The notes under the pieces: generated by a model
What the model was told of the DNA's origin: nothing
The model's database searches: none
What the model saw: only the letters and a program-made list of their open reading frames with translations
Translations under genes and position numbers: made by a program
Part shown: in pieces, positions 22,924-33,719 of the stretch
Layout: each line of letters starts with the position of its first letter
Numbering within the stretch: position 1 is the first letter of the stretch
Assembly: GCA_009760855.2 (NCBI GenBank)
Contig: WPIO01000038.1
Location: 1,081,001-1,145,000, forward strand
From: Cristatella mucedo
Lineage: Eukaryota; Bryozoa; Phylactolaemata; Cristatellidae
DNA length: 64,000 nucleotides
Direction of reading: 5' to 3'

Positions 22924-25900
22924 ATATATAATTCATTTGCATATGGCCCTAAGAAAACTTAATCTCTATTTAGGCGGGGCTCAAGCCCACGACCTCGGCC
23001 ACACCTTGGTTGGGTCGAGCACCTTAACCACTGGGCCAAACCAGCTCCGCGAGTATTCCGCCGTGTTGAAGTTCAAACCGTGGGCATCCCGTACGATCAC
23101 TATGAGCAATCTAGCGCAGACTCACATGCCTTCCGTATATGCTAGAAAGGTAAGCTGTCGGTGCAGCAAGCGAACTGGATGCTTGCCTCGTGGCACTGCA
23201 ATGGCTCGCTAGACCGGATACAAGCGTCGCTGTCACTCACAATGCTGCGAGCTCTTGCAAGTTACGCATGCCCAGTTTCCTTCAGCTCCATGACACGGGT
23301 GCTGTAGCTGGCGCACTGTCTACTGAAATGCATTCAGATATCCCAATGGGCATTCAGCCAGCTGGTCGGTTGCCACGCTCATTTCTGCCACATCCAGTTC
23401 GCAAAGCCCCACTTCAGACGGGCGCTCGCTAACGAGCGGCAGCCACAGCGCGCACCTCCTCAGCGCGCACCCCCTCTGCTAGCGGGCACGCAGACGCGCC
23501 CGTGCGCCTTGCCTTTATCTCGATCTGATGACGCTCCTCTGCATCCTCCATTTCCCTATCCTTGTTGCGCAGCTCCGCTTTCTTCTCGTCCAGCTGTCTC
23601 TTGGTGATCTCCCAGAATGTGTTCACCTTGTCGCGCTCTAGCTGGAAGTAGTTGCGCTCCTCGCGCTCGCGATCCAGCTCCTCTCGAAGACGCACGATAT
23701 GCTCCTCCAGCTGCACGAAGCACGGCGCCAGCGTTGGACAATCGCCTACACTCGCGGCGGCGGCAAAGAACAACAGGCGGCGTGCAACACGCTGCGGATC
23801 GGCACTAAATCAGTCGACACGTGGACGATAAGGAGCTGCGCAACAAGCGGCGGATGCCAAAGCAGCAGCAGCAGCACTCGCACCATCGGCTTCACTCGCT
23901 GCAGCGACGGGGCGATGCAGCGATCGGCTACCACAGAGCTGGATTGACTGATACAAGCGGTAGCAGCCACATACAGGCTGGCAGCTGATGCGGAAAAACT
24001 CGAAAAACAGTGCTGCCGTCACCAACAGTGAGTAGCTCCTACTGACGAATCGGATGGCAGCAGAGAAAACCTGACGGCAGCTAGTTTTCATCTGATAAAT
24101 TGCTCTGAGCATGAAAACCTGTAAGTTAATCCCTTAAAGAGCAGGCGCTTCGGCAGACCGAGGCAGACCCACAAGTGCTTAGGTCAAAGACTGCTCAGAA
24201 ATGAGCAAACGAAAGAGAAAAGGTGCAAAGTCAATCGACCCAATCAAACCCAACCGTTGACTTGCCGGCATGGCCCTATGTTGTCACTGCTTTAACTGAT
24301 GGGATTTGCGCTCAAAGGAAGTTCACCTTGGAAAGTGCCGATGCACAAGGCTTCTCTGCACAATGCACTATGGCTAGAATGATGCGTCGCTGTTTCTTAG
24401 TAATAATACATTTGTTATAGCGCCCTCAGAGAACTCAATCTCTTTCTAGGCATTTTGCATTTGTTGCAAAAGAAGTTAACTGGGCTTGGCATTCCGGCTT
24501 TCGAAAGCCATTGTCACTAACAGCAATTACTATGCAGCTTGCACTCCGGCCTCAAGATACACATGGTTTTGGTAAAATCTCCCTCAGCCCCGGTGAACTC
24601 ATCTGTGTTTTTGTTATTCTGGAATGCTTTAGATAAATGAATACAGGTTAGCTGATTTAACTGCATCACTAACTCACTGCTTGCTGGTCTGCAGGCCTGT
24701 GCACTAAGGCGCTTGCAGCTGGTGCAAACCTCTGCAGCTAGGATTGTCTGTCGTGAGCATAGCAGTTGTCCCTTCACCACATCGCACCACTTCTCTCCGA
24801 TCTGCACTGGCTCCCAGCCAAGAGACGCATCAACTTCAAGGTTTTGTCACTCATTTTGAGGTCTATTCATTCTGCGGCTCCAGCCTATCTACAAGATCAA
24901 CTTACTCACTAAGCTAAGCATCGTGCCCCCCCCCCCCCCCCGCTTTTCAGAATCTAACTGCTGTTGACCGTGCCTTTAGTTCGTTTGCTCCCAAAGCCTG
25001 GAACTCACTCCCGACTTGCTACACGACATCTCCTGACATGTCCACATTTAAAAAGAACTTAAAAACCCACCTATTTAGGACAGCATTTAGTGGGTTCCGG
25101 TGATACGTCCTTTATGTGCTTATGCATGCTGACACTGTGCATGCTGCCACTAACCACACTTGCATGCTGACCCCTGTGCATGTCGCCCCAAACCATGTTA
25201 CTCATGTTGTTTATCAAGCATAATATTACTCACCATTCAATCGCGTTTCCTTTTGCAGCAAATGTAAATCACCGAGAAAGAGATTGATTTCTCTGAGGGC
25301 GCTTTATCAAGTACATTATTATTATTATTATTAAATGCATTATTATTATTATAATCATTATATAGTGCAGCAGAGGAGTCCTAATGGCTATCAACGCTGC
25401 TTGCAGTGGACAATAAAAGATCGCCCACTGTAGGACTCAAACCTGCGACCAGGTTCGTGAACAGTAAGCACCTTACCTCCTGGGCCAAGACCCAGGTGCA
25501 GGCGTACCAGGGAATGTTTTAGAGCACGTTACAAGCCACCGGTCTCAATAACCAGTTGCACCGAGAGTCCTAATGGTTAGCTTAGCATGCTGGCCTGCCT
25601 GGCTTCGCATGCTGGGCAGCATAATAATTAAGAGCTTCTTCATGCTTGACATCGTGCAAGTGACGTGCAGGCCTTGGTTACCTATACCCTTGCAGTGAGT
25701 TAGTAAAGCACCTGGATATAGATTAAGTTCTCTTAGGTGGCCACGCAAGCAGGCTATACTTGCTGATTGTTATCATTACCGCTATTACTATTATTATTAC
25801 TGCTTCTCATAGGACACCCTAAGCGTGTGGCTGGATTAAAAGGCTTTGCTCTTCTAATAGGTGATGCTATTGTGCGACCTTCACCACGTGCTCGTAATCT

Positions 25901-26928
25901 AGGTGTCGTGTTCGACAGCTGCCTCAATTTCAAAAGCTTCATTCAGAAGACTGCCTCTACAGCTAGCCATCACATCCAATCCCTATCCAAGATTAGAAGC
26001 TGTCTCCCACAGTGGCTTGTAAAAAATTTAACTAGCTCTTTAGTTCTGTCCCGGCTTGATTATTGTAACCCCTTTTGGCTGGGCTACCAAAGAAAGCTAT
26101 TATGACACTTCAGCGGACTATGAATATGGCTGCAAGGCTGGTCTTCAAGTCCCAGCGGTTTGAGCACGTGTCACCTTTGCTGAAAGAGCTAGGATGGTTG
26201 CCGGTTGAGCAAAGGATACAGGGCAAAGTTCTTATGCTGACCCACAAGGCCCGCCACGGCTTGGCTCCTTCGTACCTAGCTGAACTGCTGCATCAGTTTC
26301 AGCCTGTTTGCACCCTCAAGTCCTGTGTGGACAATAAATTAGCTGTCCCATTCCTCCGCTTAAAGACAGTTGGCGACAGAAGCTTTAGCTCTGCAGGTCC
26401 TAGACTGTGGAACTCGCTTCCACAATTCTTGAGCAACGACATCTACTCTCCAACTGCCGACTATGGCACATCTTTTTCAGCGGTCCTGAACTGCTACTTC
26501 TTTGCTACTCACTACCTCAACTGCTCTCCTAACTCTGCTATGCTTCCCACTTTCTCTTTGTTGCATGAGACGAAGTCTGTTAGCTACCGAATGCGTACCG
26601 AAAGCTGCTTAGGCTGTGAGTGCGCTATACAAAACTCTCCTGCGTAACACCCACATGTCTTTATGACTATGTGGAGTTACTGACGGAGATACATTACATT
26701 ACATTACATTACTATCCGTCCGATCTTTTGATCCTACTACTATCCGTCTGATCATCGCTCTCGTAGGAGTGGGCAGGACGTGCACTGATGCTGCTGCTGC
26801 GGTAGTGCTTGCGGAGCACTCACCTGCTCCTTGCTCATCTCCTCAGTGGATACGCCATCGATGACGGTGGGGGTCTTTGCCTTGGCCGACTTCTTTTTCT
26901 TGCCGCCGCCGCTCTTCTTCTTCGGAGG
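15715..26928 (-). CDS. GAS8: DRC4 / GAS8, dynein regulatory complex subunit 4 (eight coding exons found)
   Basis: DRC4 is a coiled-coil core subunit of the nexin-dynein regulatory complex, which links outer doublet microtubules and coordinates dynein in motile cilia and flagella. Eight minus-strand exons (26824-26928, 23513-23710, 18815-19021, 18332-18592, 17830-17997, 17567-17653, 17115-17324, 15715-15930) join in frame to 482 codons plus stop. Human GAS8 is about 478 residues, so the protein is nearly complete. The product runs from a Lys-rich N-terminus ([13 protein letters not shown]) through charged coiled coil ([57 protein letters not shown]) to the family's C-terminal signature [12 protein letters not shown]. 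Every intron is phase 0, and one uses a GC donor. The first coding exon, probably just Met and a residue or two, lies above 26930 and was not located. Identification is by remembered family sequence and is very secure. Confidence 0.95.
15931..17114 (-). other. DRC4 intron
   Basis: About 1.2 kb between the last two coding exons, donor GTACAT at 17114 and acceptor CAG at 15931. No repeat or nested gene was recognised. Confidence 0.8.
17115..17324 (-). CDS. GAS8: DRC4 exon 8
   Basis: 70 codons, phase 0 at both ends. It starts [12 protein letters not shown], includes [20 protein letters not shown] and [17 protein letters not shown], and ends RKLE before a GTACAT donor. This is a strongly conserved segment of the family. 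Confidence 0.94.
17567..17653 (-). CDS. GAS8: DRC4 exon 7
   Basis: 29 codons, phase 0, from [20 protein letters not shown] to EVLEQRFGK. The acceptor is TGCGCAG and the donor GTGAGC. Confidence 0.93.
17830..17997 (-). CDS. GAS8: DRC4 exon 6
   Basis: 56 codons, phase 0. It starts [20 protein letters not shown], includes [19 protein letters not shown] and ends KDKQSLI before a GTAAGC donor. Coiled coil. Confidence 0.93.
18332..18592 (-). CDS. GAS8: DRC4 exon 5
   Basis: 87 codons, phase 0. It contains [36 protein letters not shown] and the very conserved [20 protein letters not shown]. The acceptor is GCGCAG at 18593-18594 and the donor GTAAGC. The start was chosen because it gives a gapless join with the preceding NLVK. 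Confidence 0.94.
18815..19021 (-). CDS. GAS8: DRC4 exon 4
   Basis: 69 codons, phase 0. It starts [20 protein letters not shown] and ends [18 protein letters not shown]. The acceptor is CTGCAG and the donor GTGGGT. Confidence 0.94.
20760..21895 (+). mobile_element. LINE-1A, 5'-truncated copy, plus strand
   Basis: The copy starts in the RT palm region, where a broken active site precedes [20 protein letters not shown] (about 20930-20990). It continues through [20 protein letters not shown] (about 21200) and the 3' untranslated region, and ends in the hairpin and an ATT-rich tail (about 21860-21890). It lies in a DRC4 intron on the opposite strand and is inactive. Confidence 0.88.
22840..22917 (+). 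repeat. (AC)n microsatellite
   Basis: About 78 bases of perfect CA dinucleotide repeat directly before the tail of a minus-strand SINE-1. The repeat may have grown from the SINE's short tail repeat. Confidence 0.95.
22925..23047 (-). mobile_element. SINE-1, minus strand, internally deleted
   Basis: On the minus strand the head reads GAGCTGGTTTGGCCCAGTGG and the B-box region GGTCGTGGGCTTGAGCCC, followed by the tail block GAGATTAAGTTTTCTTAGGG. A piece of about 16 bases next to the tail hairpin is missing compared with the other copies. Confidence 0.8.
23513..23710 (-). CDS. GAS8: DRC4 exon 3 (followed by a GC splice donor)
   Basis: 66 codons, phase 0: [66 protein letters not shown]. The acceptor is GTGCAG. 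The protein must stop matching after EIK, where the DNA reads AAG then GCAAGG, so the donor is GC with otherwise good consensus. Confidence 0.94.
24403..24475 (-). mobile_element. LINE-1A 3' tail scrap
   Basis: About 70 bases: an ATA-type run, the tail hairpin and a block resembling CATTTGTTGCAAAAG. It is the extreme 3' end only. Confidence 0.65.
24660..25335 (+). mobile_element. LINE-1A 3' part, plus strand
   Basis: The copy begins in the LINE's C-terminal coding region (the [19 protein letters not shown] block, about 24670-24720) and runs to the hairpin and a long (ATT)n tail at 25310-25335. It is broken by frameshifts and by a run of 16 or so C (about 24928-24943). Confidence 0.85.
25352..25490 (-). 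mobile_element. SINE-2, minus strand
   Basis: On the minus strand a B-box-like GCAGGTTTGAGTCC follows a GGTAAGGTGCTTAC A-box-like region. The body includes GTGGGCGATC and GATAGCCATTAGGACTCC, then GCACTATATAATG and an AAT-rich tail. It is related to 31422-31556. Confidence 0.65.
25800..26710 (+). mobile_element. LINE-1B: a second, distinct L2/CR1-like LINE, 3' part with (ACATT)n tail
   Basis: The coding remnant includes [54 protein letters not shown] and [18 protein letters not shown]. This is the same C-terminal RT region as LINE-1A but clearly a different family. Its 3' end carries ACCGAATGCGTACCGAAAG and a stem CCACAT/ATGTGG, and it finishes with four ACATT repeats (26691-26710). One frameshift lies near 26095. 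A related 3' block also occurs near 2800 and 3490. Confidence 0.85.
26824..26928 (-). CDS. GAS8: DRC4 exon 2 (first recognised coding exon)
   Basis: 35 codons, phase 0: [35 protein letters not shown]. An in-frame TAG that contains the acceptor AG lies immediately upstream, so translation cannot begin here and a short 5' coding exon is required. The donor is GTGAGT. Confidence 0.9.
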
Positions 26929-27261
26929 CTACGTGAGCAAAGGAGCGAGCTGGCCGGTGGTGGCAAGCATGGTGGTCCGCGAAGGGTACGAGGATACCGG
27001 GAGCGTAGCTAGCGCCACAGTTCCCAAATAAATTGCCACAACTAGTACATTGTTTCAAAATATAAAGGTTCCAGAGGTCCGAAAATTTGCATAACCAATT
27101 CGTACACCAAACTAACAGCTCTACAGCATGATGAACAACCTTAAGACACTGTCCCAAGAGTGTCAGCCTATCTAAAGGAGCTTGAAAACGAAATGAGAGA
27201 TTAAGGGCTTCAGAGTGGAAGTATGAAACATATGCAGTCTCCTACAATTTATACAATATAC

Positions 27262-27309
<48 letters not shown>

Positions 27310-28934
27310 CTCAGAAAACCCGCGGGTATACTAAAACGGTTCGCACGAGCTTAAACTCGGAAAAAGCAGTAGTATGGTAGCACGTGGGAGAAAATGAATG
27401 GGAATAGATATTCAGCACAGGCGGTAAGCTCGGCGAGGTACTTCTGCCTGTAACGCAGACAGAAAGAGGATTAAACCCAAAAAATCTGGTTTACATGATA
27501 CAAAATATCGATTAATACATGATGAAAAAACTCCACCACTAACTGAGCTAGCAATTATTCACAGCAAAACATGAGTGCTCGATTTTAGCATTGGAACGTT
27601 TGAGAGTATTCACATGCACTCTCGATAGCGTGATCTTTATCGCAAACTAAAATTATATGGACCACATATTAGTTGAATTAATTTCAGCTAATGCAGAAGA
27701 AATATTTAACATTTTAAGAAAATATAGATATTCAATCTCATTGCTATGATGTGCTACCCAGTCTTCGTCGCAGTCCTGTCACTTATCTAGCAAAAACCAC
27801 TGGACGGACATGCATAAGCTCCTACAAGTCCTGACGAAAAGAATATATTCTACACAGCCGACAATACGGGAGTATAGGTTGAAAGTTTCAGAAATCACCA
27901 TCCTACCATCGTTTATGGTGCTTTTCCGAGCGCGGATTAAACTGCGACAGGACGGATCCCTGGTTTATTGTCCTTCGAGGCCTGCGGTTGCTAGGTATAT
28001 CATGGCGGTGCTTCCGCCGGATAAGGTGGTAGTCTGTAACGGCTGGCGACAGGGGGGGGACACACCTTGTTACGGCTGATGGCAAAACATATTGAATACG
28101 CAGGACGAAATGTGATCTTTTATGAAACGTAAGTATTCACGCAGTATTCCACAGATACTGATTTAGTATTTTACGTTCAGGAACTTGTTATTGCGCTCGC
28201 TATTTATAGCACGGGTTTTCCAAGATACCTGATGTTTCGATATTGCGTTGTCCCTGAACTTAAATGGCCACGTTATTTTTACTTTATTGAGCGATAAAAC
28301 GATGTAGCGGATCCGTATTTAAATCCACCATAAATTCTGACCGTGTAGTGTCCGCGAAGATTTTCGCGACGAGCACAGCATGGAAGATGACGTCGAGCTG
28401 TCGAAGCACCGGAGCCCCATTTTACATGGAAATAAGACATATTTGACAAAAACTTTCCTCGTGGAAATATAATTCTTGCCTATTTTGATCCGACTATTAC
28501 GTAAACTCATTAGACGCCCCCTTAGAACTTAGTCTTAGCCATTTGTATCCGGTTCTAGTTCCGGCCCGAGGCTAGCGTCGTTTGTGGTCGCGATCTTTGT
28601 GCGATATCATGAGTTTTTAATTTTTTTGCCGCGGCTTTGATTACCGTGCCTCAAGTGATTCGTCCACCACCTTGGCCTAACCTGCTTCGGTAACTTATTC
28701 ATCGCCCGGAAAGCACTCGGCGTACCCTCATGAGACTCCGGCGGCTCGGCTGCGTGAGTACTGCTAGTAACGCTGACTGTACCCGTACGACTCGGCTCGT
28801 GTCCGTTCCTTTACTGCTATAAGATTTATAACTTGGACTGACTCCGTGGCATCCGAATGCTCTAGCATTCGAGGTCAAGTGGCTAGCTGAACGACTCAAG
28901 GCATGCCACGGTGGCTACCTAGTGCCCCAATAGC
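26929..28934. other. DRC4 5' region; no other gene recognised
   Basis: This should hold the DRC4 promoter and first exon, but no single ATG-plus-donor candidate stands out (one possibility is ATG followed by GTAGGA near 27908-27903, minus). A (TG)n tract lies at 27266-27307. The rest shows only short frames. Confidence 0.5.
27266..27307 (+). repeat. (TG)n microsatellite
   Basis: A perfect TG dinucleotide run of about 42 bases. Confidence 0.95.
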
Positions 28935-29255
28935 GATAGTAATAATAATAATAATAATAATATTGCACTTGATAAAGCGCTCTCAGAGAACTCAATTTGT
29001 TTCTAGGCGCTTTACATTTACTGCAAAGGGAAACGCGATTGAATGGTGAGTAATAATATGCTTGATAAACAACATGAATAACATGGTTAGGGGTGACATG
29101 CACAGGGTCAGCATGCAAGTGTGGTTAGTGACAGCATGCAGTGTCAGAAAGGCACATGAAGGACGAATCACGGGGACCCACTAAATGCTGTCCTAAATAG
29201 GTGATTTTGAGTTACTTTTAAATTTGGTCAAGTCAAGGGATGTTGTGATGCGATG
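28935..29255 (-). mobile_element. LINE-1A 3' end, minus strand
   Basis: It starts with (AATA)-type repeats, then the hairpin, the 3' untranslated blocks (GGTTAGGGGTGACATGCACA) and the end of the coding region. It is truncated near 29255. Confidence 0.82.
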
Positions 29256-30950
29256 TCAGATTGTTGTGCTGCAAGCACACTGATTTAGCTGAGAGGACGT
29301 GAACTTTTCTTCTCCTGCCTGCGAGCCCGCATCCGCGTGGGAAGTACGACCGTGAACTAGATTGACAGCAGCTGTTGTGTGCTGCTGCTGCTGCTGATTG
29401 TAAGGTAGCATCCTTCTCTGCCACGCTTTGCTGCTTGCTTCTATGCCTTTTCCGGCCTCGACTGTAACCTCGTCCGTGTGCAGTGCATCTCAGTTGTTCG
29501 CAGTACGACGTGGGCCTGCATGCTGGGCTCCATGCATCCTGGGCTCCATGCATCGGGCGGCACTACGGAGCAAAAATCAGTTGCAAAGCAGCCACTCGGT
29601 CCATATGGCTGTGTGGAATTGAGGGCGGAAATGCTGTAGCAAAGGCAGCCGGTGTAGGCCGGCTTCTAAAGCTGCTGCCCGACGTAGACAGGGTAGTCGG
29701 ACTTTAAGGCGACAGCCTTCAGTGTTTATACATTTGATCATGTTTTATTTTTCTTGGATTTGTGGACAGATTTGAGACTCAATGTTGAATGAGCAAGGCT
29801 TATATCATTTGAGAAGTCAATATGTAGGTCATCTTACCGTAGGTCAAACCGAGGTAGACCATAGGTAGACCGTAGGTCATCTACCATAGAACTTGAGATC
29901 ATGATAAAATGGTCTCTGGCCCTTACAGTCTCTGGCTTGGGCCTGTTGGGCCGGAATAACAAGTGAAGTGTCATTCTCATGCTCTCAATGCTTGTCATTT
30001 AAAGGGGGAAGGCGGTATCTTTTAACGACTGCTTAAGTGTCTGAGCTGAATTCTTGTCGTGTGTATGTCACATAACTGCAATGTATTGCCCTGCTCTTAT
30101 AAGAACCGAGCCAGTCAGTGGTCTAGGCGACTGCCTTCAGCCAGAACTGCAGGTTGGCCAGTTGTGCTCGTCCGACAGAGAACGGCTTGCTTGTGGCCAA
30201 TCTTTTGATACTGGGACTTCATGATCATCATCTCCAAGTCTGCTGCACCTGAACAGGGCCCAAGTCTGCTGTGCCATGTAGATGCTACATGATCTCTCCG
30301 ATTCATCTAGCTTCCGAATTACAGAAATCTGAACCAACCTACTCAGTTTCCTGCGACTGGACTATAGATTTAATTTTCGTTCGACCATATCTCAAAAGAT
30401 GTAAATTGGATGCCTACCTTGCAGACATCAGGTTATGGGTATCGGCCAATGCCTTTGACTGAATGATGATGCAATTGAACTTCTCTCGGGGGGGGATGCT
30501 TAGCCCGTATCTATAATTTGTCACTAGCTGCTCCTAATTGGAGGTGCAGCCGGATGACCATCAAGTCTTTGTAACATCCTCTTTCATGACCGTCTAATTT
30601 TCAATGGGATTATTCACAAGATCTCCTCAGCTAGTGACTTGGCTTGTCCCACCCCCTCCCCCATCTAGGATCAGGCCCTTCCTTCAGCGACGGCTATTTA
30701 AAAGATCTTGGTTCTCTGGTTTGGCCCAGGGCTAGGCTGTGTAACTCGGGGCACAGTCGAGCAGGGAAAGCCCTCTTAAGTATTTCAAAATACCGAAGGC
30801 CATCAGGACTGAGCAGCGAAAAAAATGTTGCCTCGAGCGGCAAACGATCCCGAACGAAACCTCTTGGTCATTGTGCATTGTTCCTAATAAAAGGTTAGTT
30901 GATTTAGCAGCCTCGTTTGTGTAGCTGCAGAAGAGCCTTATCACATCAGC
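29256..30950. other. No gene recognised
   Basis: About 1.7 kb. The one oddity is a short self-similar patch at about 29828-29888 in which GTAGGTCAT and GTAGACC words recur. Open frames of 60-106 codons are present in both strands but carry no recognisable domain. Confidence 0.5.
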
Positions 30951-30957
30951 TTGCAGT

Positions 30958-31130
30958 TATAAATGAAGGATCGCCCACGGCAAACTTCGAACTCGCAACC
31001 TCGGGCGTGAGGAACGAACACCTTACCTTCCGGGCTATCATGGCCCTTGCAGAATTGCCTGCTGTAGGACTCGAACCTGTCATCATTGGCCGTAAAGTGG
31101 GAGCACTGAACCCCAGGGCCAAGATCTAGT
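30958..31130 (-). mobile_element. Two degraded SINE-2-like tRNA heads, minus strand
   Basis: On the minus strand, two B-box-like segments (GAGGTTGCGAGTTCGAA and ACAGGTTCGAGTCC) each pair with an upstream GGTAAGGTGTTCG or similar. They look like partial SINE-2 heads in tandem. Neither forms a convincing cloverleaf. Confidence 0.45.
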
Positions 31131-31421
31131 GGCTAGTAACCTCGAGAAGAGTCCGCAGTGTGCGCAGTTGTCGGCCTTTAGCCTGAATTCGTACCGGTTC
31201 GACCAAAGCGGCTCACTGGCTTGTCTCAGTACTGAAGCCTCCAGCCAGATTCAGTAATACCACAATAATGCCGTGCCCCCCCCCCCCCCAGAGCTGCTGA
31301 GTTAAGCCCCCTTCATGTGGGATCTTGCAGTCTAGGACAGGTTCCTCTATGACCAGCCTGCAGCCACTCATGCTTGGTGCAATGTATTTTATTTACTTTA
31401 AGCTGATTCTGTACAGTCTTG

Positions 31422-31556
31422 TTTATATAGTGGCATTAGAGCCTCCACGGCTATCACCACCACTTGCAGTGGTCAATAAAGGATTGACCACTGCAGGACT
31501 CTAACCTGCGACTCCATGGTTCGTGAAGATTGAGCACCTTACCGCTGGGGCTAGAC
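31422..31556 (-). mobile_element. SINE-2, minus strand
   Basis: On the minus strand: GCGGTAAGGTGCTCAATC, then GCAGGTTAGAGTCCTGCAG (B-box region), then a body with an inverted pair around GTGGTCAATCC/GGATTGACCAC, ending CACTATATAAAC. It is the best SINE-2 reference in the window. Confidence 0.65.
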
Positions 31557-31559
31557 AAT

Positions 31560-32057
31560 ATCCCCCTATCAGATCTACTCTCCCACCAGGCTAAGCATCG
31601 TACTGCTTGCTTTTTGGAATCTAACCGTTTACCCATACCTCATACAAACCTCAAATTCTATGGAGACCGTGCATTTCGTTCGTTTGCTCCCAAAGCCTGG
31701 AACTCGCTTCCCACTTGCTTCACAAAATCCCGGCATGACTTGACACATTTAAAAAGAAACCAAAAGCTCGTCTATTTATCACAGCATTTAGTGGGTCCTT
31801 GATATTCGTCCTTTGTGTGCTTATGCGTGCTGACACTATGCAGGCTGCCACTAACCACATTTTGCATGCAGCCACTAACCATATTTTGCATGCTGACCCT
31901 GTTCATGTCACCTCTAACCATGGTTATGCTTGTTGTCATTGAGCATGCTACCACTAACCATTCGATCGTGCTTCTTTTGCAGCAAATGTAAAGTGCCTAG
32001 AAAGGTATTGAGTGAGTTCTCTGAAGGGGCTATATCAAATGTATTATTACTATTATT
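31560..32057 (+). mobile_element. LINE-1A 3' part, plus strand
   Basis: The copy begins in the C-terminal coding region ([35 protein letters not shown]) and runs through the 3' untranslated region to the hairpin and an ATT tail at 32042-32057. Part of the untranslated CATGCTGACC block is duplicated. Confidence 0.85.
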
Positions 32058-33359
32058 CTCCTCACCATTTTGCCTATGCCCTCAATCCACCCCTGTGATT
32101 TTGAAGCAGCCACTTGCCAAGAGTTTACGGTCTGGTTTGACCGGCTAGCCTCGGCAGAGGGAGCAAATTGCACAGCAAAGCGATTGCCGTCGTAGATGTG
32201 AATGTGCTGCTTTTGATCGGCACTGATTGCCACTAACATTTCGAATGAGGCACCTGATTTATTCGGTGCCTTACCACATTAGCTGTTTCACTTTCTGGGC
32301 TCTGAGCAACTTCCTCGATGGACCACCCATGGTCTTCCAACAATCCCCCTGCCAGTGGAATGGCAGAGGCCAAACCCAGCATAACGCCTGTTTGTGTATA
32401 GCAGGCGAGATTTGCACATGGACATAGAAAGTCAGCTTCCGATGTCCTGGCTCTAATTGCATAATAGAGCCCTTCCCCCCTCTACCCAGTCATAAACTCA
32501 ACCAGGAAGAGACCACCTGTACTTCGATGTCCTTCGATCACAGCTTTTGGTAGCCTTTGCCATACAAATAGCAGAATATTATTATAATGCTGATACTCCC
32601 TGTTTCATTGACCCCCTTAAACTACACTCTTGCCTCTAGATGAGCACATTGCAGTAAGGTTGGGGTGAGAGGTTGTAGAGACAGCAATGGTCATAATTAC
32701 TTCCTGCTCCAGTGATATTGCTGCCCCCTCTAGTAAGAGCAAGACTTCGAGCCGAACGAAGCGTTGTTAATGGCTGGGTGTGTATCCAATGGATTGATTC
32801 GTGTGTTCAACGTCGATACGTGTTCCTCCTGCTTCCTGGCTGACCTTCTAAGTGTGCCCAAACTTTGCAACAACAGAACGTGGCATGTGCGCACCATGCA
32901 TGAATGCTCACAGTGATACCACTACTGTGTCGAATGTTGACTTAAGCTAAGTCTCCGCTATTTCTGCTTCTTTTGGTTGTGTTGTATACCATTTATCACC
33001 AACTCGTTATTCCCTACCGGGAATGGCAGGCCTTGCGGGTCAGAGTAAGAATTTTGCTTTTGTATTCATTGATCAATCGAAAGCCATCGTAGCTCTTTCC
33101 AGCTAAGGAGGCACATAGTAAAAGTAATAGCAATAATAAGACTTGCGTATGGTGCTCTAGGAGAACCTCTTTCTTTAAGACGCTTTGAGGCATTGCTGCT
33201 CCTCTTGGATTTGACCCGTGTCTGTGTGCTCGCGTGTGCGCGTGTGTGTGTGTGTGTGTGTGTGTGTGTCTGCATTGCCGTGCCTCACTCGGCTGCAGTG
33301 ACCGGGACAGCTGGCACGAGGCGATTACAGTCGCCTCCTTTTATCTTTAGCCCTAAGCC
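32058..33359. other. Upstream region of the SPATA2-like gene; no other gene recognised
   Basis: No domain or repeat family is seen apart from a (TG)n run at about 33241-33268. A pyrimidine stretch ending TTTATCTTTAG just before 33350 could be a splice acceptor for a 5' untranslated exon of the SPATA2-like gene. Confidence 0.5.
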
Positions 33360-33719
33360 ATGCAGGCCAGTGCTGCCGGCAGTGCCCAGACTCAGTGGGA
33401 ACTGCAGCGGCGCATCTACGAAGAGGAGCAGCAGCAGCAGCTCCAGGGAAGCCTGATTGGAGCTGCCGGGCAGGCACCGGCCAAGTCCTCCGCCGGCTGC
33501 AGCGGAGGCAGCAGTGCGGGCATCCGGAAAGTGCTGAGTGAGCACGGCATTGCATCCATTGGCGACCCAGACGTATTGCTTCTACTAAGAATAAACTCTT
33601 CGACATCTAACGAGAAGTCCGTCGACCCTCGCAGGATTGGCCGAGCTTTCTGCTGCGTCGAAGTCTACGTTCTCAACCTGTACCACAGGCCCTGGAAGAA
33701 AGAGTACTACCGGCTGAAG
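33360..33719 (+). CDS. SPATA2-like exon 1
   Basis: 120 codons with a GTAAGC donor. A Gln-rich patch (EEEQQQQLQG) is followed by the PUB N-terminal half, including VDPRRIGRAFCCVEVYVLNL and YHRPWKKEYYRLK. Phase 0 exit. Confidence 0.82.

Larger units (their letters stand above)
19022..23512 (-). other. DRC4 intron with a GC donor (4.5 kb, repeat-filled)
   Basis: The intron starts with GC rather than GT at 23512-23511 and ends with CAG at 19022. It carries a plus-strand LINE-1A fragment (about 20760-21895), an (AC)n tract (22840-22917) and a minus-strand SINE-1 (22925-23047). The remaining sequence, including open frames at 20301-20622 and 21926-22612, shows nothing recognisable. Confidence 0.75.
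23711..26823 (-). other. DRC4 intron (3.1 kb, several retroelements)
   Basis: Bounded by donor GTGAGT (26823) and acceptor CAG (23711). It holds LINE-1A pieces (24403-24475 minus, 24660-25335 plus), a minus-strand SINE-2 (about 25352-25490) and a different LINE (about 25800-26710, plus). Confidence 0.8.

Noticed and set aside
33193..33456. ORF upstream of and overlapping the SPATA2-like start, with a Val-Cys repeat
   Set aside because: It comes from the (TG)n tract in another frame.
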